Positions 51,801 to 64,000 of a stretch of DNA of 64,000 bases are shown in pieces. The notes under the pieces were generated by a model. That model did not search any database. It had not been told where the DNA came from and saw only the letters and a list, made by a program, of their open reading frames with translations. Made by a program: the position numbers and the translations under genes. The stretch is from Acanthornis magna (Eukaryota > Chordata > Aves > Passeriformes > Acanthizidae), in contig JAWUZG010000018.1 in NCBI GenBank assembly GCA_036785705.1, forward strand, positions 7,165,501-7,229,500. The letters are read 5' to 3'. Positions within the stretch are counted from its first letter, which is position 1, and each line of letters starts with the position of its first letter.

Positions 51801-54800
51801 ATAATTGTTAAGCCTGTTTAAGATTAAGTTACATGTTAACCTGAACATCTGACAAATTATTCATCCATTTCCTATTCCCCAGGGGTGCCTCGGAGGGCTT
51901 GCATGACAGGCAGTAAATACAGCACTGCGTGGGAATGCAATTCCTGTATTTCAGGCTTAGGTTCCATTCTCTCCCAAAGATAGGGATCAGTGCCTGGGAG
52001 CTGAGTGAGTGGCACAGACTGCCTCCCATCCTTTTGGTAATCTCCAATCTGCAAACCAGAGCTGTTTTATTCCTGTTGGGCAGCCTTTGGTCTATGCTAA
52101 CCCCTGAAAAATGAAGGGAATTGCTTCAGAGAGGGATTTTGGCCTGGGAAGAGTTATGCCAGGGACCACACTAACAATGGAGCAGTATGGAAGACTGCCT
52201 GTATATACTGCCTTTGAAAAATAGGCAGAAAACAGCAACGAAGGTGGAAAATGCAGGATTAAAAAAAAGAGTAGAAATGGAGAGAGTTGAATACTTTAAA
52301 AATGAGGAAGGATTCAAAAGAATCCCAGCTGTGGAGATCTAATTAATTAAACTAAGTAATTATAGAGCTAATTAAAACTATCTCAAAAGACAACTGTATA
52401 TAGCTAATGTCCTTTTTGTTTTTTGGGTTTTTTAAATTAAAATTTCCTCTTTACATGTAGCACAGGAGCAGAAAGCATGGGAGAGTAAATAGAGGACTTT
52501 TCTTTCCTTTAGCCTCTGCAGAGTGATCTCAGAAGTCTTTTCAGGAAAACAGAAATCACTGAAAAGTGTATGAATTTTCTAAGCATTTCTGAGTAAACAA
52601 GGAAGGCACAATCTTGCTCTGTGCCAGAAGAAGCTTGGGGCAGACCAGGGCAGACTTCAGGAGCTGCTGAAGCAGAGACAACACTCATCAATCACTCAAC
52701 AACACCAGAGCTGAGTCACACGACTCCAAAGTGAAGATCAGTCTGTAAACTCAGACAATTTCCCTTGATCTGGAGTTTGCGTAGAGAACCAATGTGTGCA
52801 GAGCAGCTTTAAATGAAGCACAGTGCTCCCCTGTGTCTGTGTTACAGCAGGTATGTGTTTTGGGAGACCTGTGCCCTGGTAGGCACCCCATCTACCCACT
52901 GGCCAAGAGAGGATGTCATGAATCTTTGGCACTTCCTTGGTGATGCTCACACCGATGGCTTGCTTGTTCTTGGCCCCCTGCCCCCATGGCTGTGCACAAA
53001 CCCCCAAACGCAGCTGCCCCGTTCACCAGTGGTGTTTCGTGCCCCACAAGGTCAGTCAGACTGCAGAGCACCTATGCCTGCTGCACTGGCATTTAGAAAT
53101 TATCTGAGCCCAGAACTATGAGATGGATTTCATGCCAGCTAACTGTAGACAACTGAAAGATTAGCTCAGGCTCTCTCTACTGGGTAAATAGTTGCTAACA
53201 TAGATTAATTTCTTCTGGTCTAAGTTGTCTATTATATGTGTCACAGATCAATCTTGGGAGTTACAAGTCTCTCCTCACTGAGTACTAAAGTAGCTCTAAC
53301 TAAAGAAATTATTTTAAAATATATTAAAGGGATACAGGTTTGTTTCATCTCTAGAAAAGCACATATACCTTCCCTCTTTGAAAAACAGATTCAAGGCCCT
53401 TCCTGTTTAGTGGCTCTACAAACTCACCACACACTGCACTGCTTAGCAGAGGCAATTTCCTTCTGGATTTGAGCTAATATGCACCCACACTGCTCAGGCG
53501 TGCAGGAATTGAATGGTCCTATCAGCCTGTAACACAGCACAGGCTGATAAACTCTGCCAAGAGCTGGGTAATGAAATCACCAACGAGAACAGGGGTGCCA
53601 TTGCCTGTTCATCCATGCAGACGTGCCTGTAGCTTATTCAGGCCCTGGCTCTGCCAGCAATGGCTTTTCTGCATGACTGGGGCTGTATCTTGAAAAATAC
53701 TTTGTCATCTAATTCTCATTTATTTCAGATACCTCTGAAAAATCTTGTGCACAGCCTGTGGGGTAGGAGTTGTTCCGTGTCTAACCACTGTTTAACTCAG
53801 TCTATCTTTGACCCCAAACATGTTCTCTTGGTGCTGACTGCTTTGATAGAAATAGTCATAATCTCAGGTCTGTTTTCCTAACACACCATGACATATGTGT
53901 TTTGATAGCTCAGTAGACTATCAAGTAATTATTCAAATAATGATATTTTAACTCCATTTAAATTTAAATGAATGATTTTCAGACAAAAAGTTATGCTCTA
54001 TTACAGCTGAATATGAAAAAAAAATTGGGGGAAGTATCCCCATATAGCACATATGTCTTCTTTTACCACTAACACTCATGGCATTTAGTCCCATGCTTTC
54101 CAAAAATCCTCAGGGAAATATTCTTAGAGTTTGGGTAATTGATTCAGGTTGATGGTTCCTGCTGAGTAATTACACTCAGCAAACGGCTGTGAATATAATT
54201 TTCTGTCAACCAGCAATTTATAATCAAACCTAATGGGTTCAGGTGCACATGCAGTGTGAGTGACATGTGAAATACTGATGTGTGGAAGGCAAGTGATAAA
54301 TTATACTGGGTGCTGTAGTATGTTGACCTGCATTGTCTTGAGATGTCAGGTTTATCCTGGGATTTGAAAAAGCAAAATAAATGAAGACATGAAGTAAAGA
54401 AATGAAGACTTCAAATGATGTGCAGTCATTTAAGAAAATGTGACTAAACCAACCGATTAACACTAACATTAAAGCCATGTTCAGATGAGTAAAATAAGTG
54501 TCTCAGAAGTCAGCTATTTTCTGTTCAGGACCAGGTGCATCCTAAACAATGTTTTGTTCAGCCACATTTTAAAATGTGACAAATTTTTCTAGTTATATAT
54601 GTTTGCAGATCCACATCTACAAGGAACAGGAAAGCAGCTATGAAATCTCCCAGTAATATACTGTGTTTTAGACCTTTTGGGATGACAGGGAGAAAATTTT
54701 CATTCTAGTTAGCCAAAACGCAGTTTTGAGACTACAGGCACCTGTCCACACATAAGGATATTTCTCAGCAGTGTGGGCCAAACCTCATTTCCAAGAATGA

Positions 54801-54834
54801 CATTAATTTCCTAGCCTGCCTTTGGTTTGTCTCC

Positions 54835-55110
54835 TGCAGGATGTAGGCTCACCCCTCGTGGGGAGGACGCAGCAGCAGAGACAATGTGTAATGAACTGAT
54901 GCATTCCCCATCCCCATGTGCCCCTGTCATGGAGGAGCCCAGGAAGAAGGAGGGGTGGACGGAAGGTGTTTTTAAGATTTGGGGTTTATTTCTTGCTATC
55001 CTGGTCTGTTATTTATTGGCAATAAATTAAATTAATCTCCCCCAAGCTGAGCCTGTTTTGCCCATGACAGTAACTGGTGATCTCTCTCTCCCTGTCCTTG
55101 GGTTACCACA
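54835..55110 (+). mobile_element. LTR-like fragment of an endogenous retrovirus
   Basis: The segment resembles LTR-associated sequence common in songbird genomes. A body with 'CCTCGTGGGGAGGACGCAGC' leads to 'GGTTTATTTCTTGCTATCCT', a poly(A) signal AATAAA at 55021-55026, and a U5-like stretch with 'CTGAGCCTGTTTTGCCCATG' and 'TCTCTCTCCCTGTCCTTGGG'. No gag, pol or env coding sequence is present and no second LTR is seen, so it is a solo or partial LTR. Family and exact edges are uncertain. It lies antisense to STK32B in an intron. Confidence 0.55.
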
Positions 55111-55194
55111 AGGAGTGAATAATCATCACTTAGTCATCTTCTCAATAAGTTTCAGAACATGTTATTATTTATCCAGTTCTGTCTTTTCAGTTGC

Positions 55195-55745
55195 CTCCTC
55201 TCTGAGTTTAAATTAGTTCAAGTCTATTAAATCCTTCAACATGACCCACGTCACACCCCTGGCCAATCCTGTTTTTCTTGAAACCTTTCTAAGTCCTTTC
55301 TAACTTTTTTGAGGTAAGGGAGAAGAACTGTATACAGAATGGGAGATGCAGGTGTGTGTATATGAATATATATTTATATGTAACTGGTTTTTTTTAGGTT
55401 TTAATGTATCAACACCTTTTAGTCTTCCACTAAGCACTGTGCTATCCACAGGTTTTTTCAAACTCTCTCTCCTTCATAACCAGAGCTAATTTTGAGTCTA
55501 TTATTCTAAAGGTAAAGTTTAGATTTTCTTCTTCCTAATGTATTTGCATTTTTCAGTACTGAATTTCAGCTGCCATTTTCTTACCCTGCAACTCAGAACC
55601 ATGGCTTTCATAACCTATGGCAGCTCTTTGCTGGTTTAGTTTTGCCTGCTCTGGTATCGTAAGTGAGTTTTGTGACCTCACCATTCACCTCCCTTTCCAA
55701 CTCATTTATGAATATATTCAACAGACACATGGACATCAAAGGGAC
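55195..55745 (-). mobile_element. Ancient CR1 LINE relic
   Basis: On the - strand this follows the order of old amniote CR1 copies but is heavily decayed. Landmarks on the + strand are 'GGGAGAAGAACTGTATACAG' (where CR1 has a GAACTG-CACACAGTATTC-like block), 'GTACTGAATTTCAGCTGCCA' and 'TCATTTATGAATATATTCAA' at the expected spacing. It is far more diverged than the copies at 41.3 and 63.1 kb, implying an old insertion. The edges are approximate. Confidence 0.6.
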
Positions 55746-58700
55746 TGGCAGTAATAATGTTTTCTCGTTACTGGTTTGTTTCTACATTGCTTCAACAACG
55801 AGCCCCAAAATGCTTTCTTAAAACAAGACAAGGACTTCAGTCTTCAGGACTCATTCTTAATTTCTGGAGATTCATAACAAGCGAAAATTTATTTTACTCT
55901 GGGAATAAAGAGAGGTGAAGAGAAATCATAGAGGTAAACCCCTATGGCAATGGAACAGCCATGACCTGTTATGCAGCCTTTATTTACCATAGATACGATT
56001 TATCCCATGTAATGTGTTTAAAAAAATAAAATACTTGGTACTCAGAATTATATAGTTGTGCTTCCTCTGCAAAGTCTGAGATGTACAAATGAAGACTCAT
56101 GTTTCCTCTGTCTGTGAATTGACTTCCAATTAGTTTTATGAGGTGTATTTTTGTTTAGTTTTCTGTGAATAAAAACTAATTTCTGGCCTCCAGTGTTGAG
56201 GATCTGCATGTGTTGTCCTGATCCTTCCAGGACCACATTTCAACAAGGAGAATGTCCTGAAATATGCACCCCCATGCAAACTTTCATTCCCAAAGTTGAA
56301 TGGTGAAGTGTAGCCATTATAATGTTATCATTACTTGTTTGGGAAAACTTGGACTCTTTTTCCTGGAAGACTTCGAAAATGAGGTTCCAGATACTCATTA
56401 ACCTCTGTGTTTTTTTTCCCTCTGTGAAACTGTGAAGGGAGAACATTATTGAAACAATGGCCTTTGTATGACCACTCTTTTCTCAAAAAAAAAGTGAACT
56501 TGGATGTACACCTATAGAAAAATTACCAACTTGGACCTGCTATGCTCAAACTTTTAGGCATCTTGGCTCACTAAGAGCAGCGTGACATTTGTATTGGGAA
56601 TTCTAAACCAGTAATAATGAGCAGGAATCAGAGGCAGAAGTGAAAGGGCTCGTGTGAGTAAGCAACTGTTATTTACTGCCTGAACACAAACCAGGTTCAA
56701 TCACATTCAAAAAAGCATCTTTCTAATTGCAAGAGCAATCTCCAAGAGCAGACATATGCATTACAAAAGGGAGAAGAAAGGTTCAGTGAAGAGCAGTGCA
56801 ACCACTTGAAAGGCTCAGAAAGAAATGGATTTAAACTGAATTCAGGTCAGCAGAAGGGGCAAGAAAAGGACTGTGGTCTCATCCAAAAAGCATTCAGATA
56901 TTAGAAGGATTATGATAATATAAATATCTCCAGAGACACTAAGTGACATAAAATACATATTAAGAATAGTACATTCAATGAAGTATACTGCAAATCATTA
57001 TGAATATTCAATTTCAATCAAACTAAGATGAAAGAGAGTACTCAGGGACTCTGGATTTGAATCTGAAAAGACAATTAAAAGGAAATAAAAGGGACTAAAA
57101 AGAGAGAGATAATAAATTTCATTTTATTAAAAAATGCAGAAAATATTAAGCTTTTCACCTGTGATATGGAAAAAATCAGACAACATGATTTCAAGCATCT
57201 TAATATGCTTAAAATATTCTCCCTCAAGTTTTGCTGTTTATTCTGGGAACAGACAGCTGTCTGTTCACCTCGAGCTGTTCAGTGTCATTTACAAGAGAAC
57301 CAGATTTGCTCAAATGGTAAGAATGATAGTAGGAAAAGACAGAGTAATGTGCCTCAGTTTGTGGCAGATTTTTTAATGTGGTAGCATTGAACAAATGCTG
57401 AGAAGAGGAATAAGATGTATCAGTGGCTTAGGACAGAGTCAAGACTGTTCAGATCAGTGGGGACAAGAGAGTTGCATATCATAACAATGCTATTGCAGCA
57501 TATTAATATTAAGAAAAAAAACTTCCAAATTCAAAAGCATTAGTAATGTTTTGAAAGTTTCTACTGGAAGTATTAAAACTATGGATATTTTTCTAATCTG
57601 TTCATTGCATTCGTTAAAATAGTTTTGCAGAATTCTAACCCATTTTCATGTACGTTGGATATATGAAATATATATTCTACTCAGTAAAAGGTGAATATAT
57701 GATTTTGTTTTCTTTAGCAGGCTGATAATTTTGATTAAGTTTGTGAAGCATCTAACTGAAGGATTATTCTGTATGAGAAGAAAATATTTTTTGTGTTTTC
57801 TTCTCTGTTCTCTGACATCTTTAATCTTAAAGACATCTTTCAAGGAGAAGAAGAGGCTCAGGAACCATAAAGGGTAAGAAATATGATTTCACTACCAGTA
57901 AATATTGGGTCTAGTTCTTAATTTCTGGTCATTTCAGGTTTTACATATTCACAAAGGGATGTAGTTATATGTGAAGTTCTGTTCAGTGATAACAGCACAA
58001 AAATAGCAAAATAATCTGTGCTCAGCTTTTTAATAAAGCTAAAAGCAAACAGTGTGGCTTTATCTGTACAATCTCCCCCACCACGGACATACACACAAAA
58101 TTAAAAAAAGAAAATTTGAAAACATAGCCTACAGCTTCTAAATGAGATCAAATTATTGAAAAACTGCTGGCAAGTCTGTGGGAATATACATTAAGATACT
58201 GCAGAATGTTTGGTGCTGCATTTCTGTATATAATAAAATATCTATATGCAGAAATGGAATTAAACCCAAAAATAATTATTTTGCCACCAAAACCAGCCAA
58301 ACAAATCCCTGAAATCTACTCTGGATAATATTTTCCAGCTAATCTGTGTGGGCAATTTTTATATCAGAGTTTATTTAGTTTATGCATTCAAAACGAAGTA
58401 AGAGACTACAATGACACTATTAAGAATAGAAAACAAATCCTGCAAAAGAATTTTCCTGTGTTATTTTACTTTGGATCAGGGCAGTGTGTGCCCCTCTCTT
58501 GAAGGTACTGGAAGATAATGTTACTGTGGACAGATGCCATAACCCCCTGTCATATCAAAAGACACACACACACGCACCCCCACACATGTATTTTAATTTG
58601 TAGTTCACATGCACTGAAATATTCAACAGAAGATGCCGTGCGATCAGGAGTGGGCAAGGGATACATTTCTAACTTTTTTTACCCACTGCTGACAATCACT

Positions 58701-61604
58701 AACTGCATCTCTTTGTCCAGGAAGCCCTTGCTAAAACATTCCTACAAATACCAATTTTCCATTACTTAAATACAGAAAGAAATGGAATAAAGAAAACATG
58801 CACATTCCGTCTTTGTCTTCATTAACTGTAACTATTAACTTCAGCCTCTTCCACTATGTTTAAATTATTTTTAGCATAGTAAGCCTTTTCTCTACCTCTC
58901 CCTGCTCCTCTTCTCTGCAATCTAAGAGTTTCTGATAATCTCCCGAGCTTCTTGGCAGGAAAGCAAGTATGACATATTGCAAGATTTGCAGTGGCTGTTG
59001 CAGGATGAAAGACACACAGCAGGAAAGAGGCACAGTGTAGAACTACCAGCAAGGCACTCGATAAAATCAGATTTTGCTTCTCACAGCAGATATTTTACAA
59101 GTATTGGATTGCAAGATATTGTTGAACTGGGATGGTTAACATCATACAATTAACTGCATATTACTACCTGACTTTATGTTGCTTAGTTAGAAGCATCTGA
59201 AATTTTTCCTTAAATCCTTATAGTTTGAGGAGTCTCATTTTTTCCCTTGAAAGACATGCTATTTGTTTTCATTCTTTATTAGAATTTATGTACTGTTCTG
59301 TGACACTGAAGTAAACTGAGCAGAAGGCTTAAGTCACAATAAAATGTAGATTTTTCTTGCTGAATATAATGAATATCTAAGGAAATATGCAGATCGTTTC
59401 AACAGTTACTATATAGAGGAGCATGGAGGAATATCAAAACATCTGTCTGCATTAATCTGAAACTGATTTAAAGCCCATTTTGGGATTGACATCTCACCTA
59501 ATGATACAATCACATATTAATAGGTATTGTGCCTGTAGGAACAAACAGTTCACATCTTTCAGCATCTGCAGCTATTCATAAGAACTTGATGGGCCATATG
59601 TCTTTGGAAATCCATGTAAGCACAGCCTTGGTCTGTACATCAGTCTTGGGGGCACAGAAGGTCTAAGGAACCCCACCCTGAGTTCCTCTGGTATAAACTG
59701 TGTGGCTTCTTCTGGCAGGATGACATCAGTGCCTGCCATTGCTCCTATTTTGTTCCCGTTAACTTGAATTCATGCCACAGTTCAAACATTTGATCTCTGT
59801 TTCCCCCCTTCTCAACATTTTTGTCTTTGAAAAGTATTACAAGAAGTCTCTCAGTGTCCTTTTTAAGCTATAATACAATTTAAATTAGAAATTATTGTGA
59901 TCTGGCTTTAGACAATGCAGGATCTGTTGTAGGTCTACGCTAAATATTTTTCTTTACCTTGTCAAAGCCAATCGAGCAATGACCAAAACACATGCTTTTC
60001 TGATTGAAGTGCATGTGGTTTACCTTTTGCTTCCATTTAACTTGTACTCCATTTAAACTTCTTGATCTCTCATCAGCCTCTCAGAGTCCTTTATAGCTTG
60101 TGTAGTTGTGCAATATGAAACAAATGAAAAAAATTTCCTATGCAGAAAAAGATTTAAGAATAACACAGTAAAATCATGACAAGAGAAATTGTTCAAACTA
60201 GTGAACATATCAATGAGATTTTGAAAGTGTCTTACAAAATCTGGTGTTTTAACTTTCAAAAATTGCTGCATATTGCAGCTTCTTGATATGTGACTCTGGA
60301 GTAGGTGAGAGACTAATATCTGGAAATGAATTAGCTGTATAAACAACTTCTTGTAAATTCATTAAATTTATTTATCAATATAATGTTTTTCTAATCTTGG
60401 TATTATGATCTTAATAATTTTGATTTTTGTGGGTTAAACTACAAAGTTCAAGCATTCACTAGTTCAACTGATTCAGAGAATCCACCACGGCACTTCTGAA
60501 AACCTTCTATGAGCTGACTTGTTCTGGCTTCTCTTGTTTATGGCTTTTACAGAAACAAATGGATTTCTTGTGCTAAAGATCATGCAAAACAACATGAAGA
60601 ATCTTCTGGACCTTCCTTTTCTTTCTAAGAGCTTGTTGTAGTTTCTGTGAGCAGTTATAGAAATGTCCCACAGATTGTAACAGGAAAAAGGGTATTTCAT
60701 GGCATAATTTCCTTTGTGCTATTGTGTGAACTGCGCAAAATTGACAATTCCTGTTCCATTTTTAATTACAGAGACAGTAATTACCTGCATTGAAGGCATT
60801 AAGTAAAATAGTCACATCTTTTTAATTAAATTTTAACGTCTCACAACTCTATTAGAAAGGCTTGCATATATAATTAGGTCAAATAAAATCATGGAATATA
60901 CTTGAATGAAATGTAATAATCTGATCAAAGGCACAAACAACTCCTTTGTTATGAGGTGTATCTGCTAATACAAACGGGCCCATAATGGCTGCAACTCAAA
61001 TACAGTAAACTACGAGAAATGCAGTGCATTAGTTGAACCAGGAAATTATTGTTATGCTTGGGAATCAGTCTTGGGCTTCTGTGAACCCTCACAGACCCTT
61101 AGACTATAAGTTCTTGCTTCATGTCTGGTATAGGTTTAGTACTTAGCTTTTTTGAAATAGTTAATACTGAAATACACTTTTTTTTTTTTTTTAAATAGTG
61201 GGGAAGTATGAACAGTGTTTCCAAGTCAGAACAGTGCAATTCATATCATTAAAATTTCATGAGTTATGAGTTCCCTTGGTTTTGTTTGAGCTGTGAAAAA
61301 GCAGTACCTTGTATTGTATTCCTTTGCTTAATTGCTGACGGTTTCCCTGGGGAGTTTCAGTCACATTTACCTTATATTTCTAAGCATACTTTCATCACAA
61401 GGTCTTCTGCTTGCTTGCAAAGATGCAAGAACTACAAAACCATCACACCAGAGACTATAAGAGGAAGAAATCAATGGAAATCCAGTCTTTTAGGCTCTGC
61501 TGCTGTGATCATTAATCACTTTCCCTTACAATGTGAGAAAAAAAAATAGTTCTCAATTTAATTTTAGTACTGAATGCTAAAGAGGCATTAAGAAATGCAC
61601 TTAC

Positions 61605-61669
61605 TTCTCTCTGTTGAATATGATGAATTCTTTCCTAATGGTTTCCAAGCACTGCTGCAGGTGTACGTT
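61605..61669 (-). CDS. STK32B: STK32B penultimate coding exon
   Basis: This 65-base exon on the - strand encodes 21 residues from [10 protein letters not shown]ough Lys-Glu-Phe-Ile-Ile-Phe-Asn-Arg-Glu, plus two bases of a split Lys. The Glu-Phe-Ile-Ile-Phe-Asn-Arg-Glu-Lys block is a conserved STK32 (YANK) C-terminal motif. The acceptor is TGTTTTTTAAAG (AG at 61671-61670) and the donor GTAAGT. The two phase-2 bases join the terminal exon in frame. The exon is too short to appear as an open frame by itself. Confidence 0.92.

Positions 61670-64000
<2,331 letters not shown>

Larger units (their letters stand above)
44317..61604 (-). other. STK32B: STK32B last intron (17.3 kb)
   Basis: This intron separates the last two coding exons. 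Its donor is GTAAG (61604-61600) and its acceptor AG (44318-44317, - strand). It contains an A-rich tract (about 45468-45523), a T/G-rich patch (46020-46075), a cluster of short tandem duplications (48769-48859), an LTR-like piece (about 54835-55110), an old CR1 relic (about 55195-55745) and a T run (61178-61192). I found no exon of another gene. GC-richer patches at about 48660-48900 and 52800-53060 remain unassigned. Confidence 0.75.

Noticed and set aside
54827..55030. 67-residue frame on the + strand
   Set aside because: It lies within the LTR-like fragment and shows no protein family.

Overview
This window looks like nuclear DNA from a bird, probably a songbird. It is AT-rich with long non-coding stretches, small exons bounded by GT/AG, and no operons or long open frames. 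Recognisable repeats are CR1-type LINE fragments, including 3' ends with the usual ATTCTATGATTC-like tails, plus one LTR-like piece of a kind I associate with songbird genomes. The bird call rests on repeats and gene order read by eye; turtles and crocodiles also carry CR1.

The left 13 kb holds the 3' end of EVC2 (limbin) on the + strand. Six coding exons (1753-1980, 3700-3908, 5333-5420, 9940-10133, 10968-11069, 11553-11826) join without a frame break into the last 364 residues, ending at TAA 11824-11826. A 3' UTR of about 1.16 kb follows, to a likely poly(A) site near 12990. The protein tail carries the conserved 'W-peptide' region that holds the EVC-EVC2 complex at the base of the primary cilium for Hedgehog signalling.

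The right part holds the 3' end of STK32B (YANK2, an AGC-group Ser/Thr kinase) on the - strand. Three short coding exons (62592-62461, 61669-61605, 44316-44178) join in frame into the last 111 residues. The last two exons are separated by a 17.3 kb intron, and the rest of the gene lies beyond position 64000. EVC2 and STK32B therefore converge, as they do on human 4p16, with the whole block flipped relative to the human chromosome.

The interval between the genes (about 13.0-42.7 kb) has no gene I can support. It holds a T/G-rich tract (16.5-16.7 kb), a 26-unit GGAA microsatellite (23.09-23.20 kb), two CR1 3' ends (25.2 and 41.3 kb), several short palindromes and tandem duplications, and a few GC-richer patches of unknown nature. 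The STK32B introns hold an LTR-like fragment (54.8-55.1 kb), an old CR1 relic (about 55.2-55.75 kb) and a CR1 copy that runs off the right edge (63.09-64.0 kb).

I found no tRNA, rRNA, CRISPR array or microbial gene, and no convincing undescribed system. The useful results are the two gene assignments, the convergent layout and the repeat inventory.
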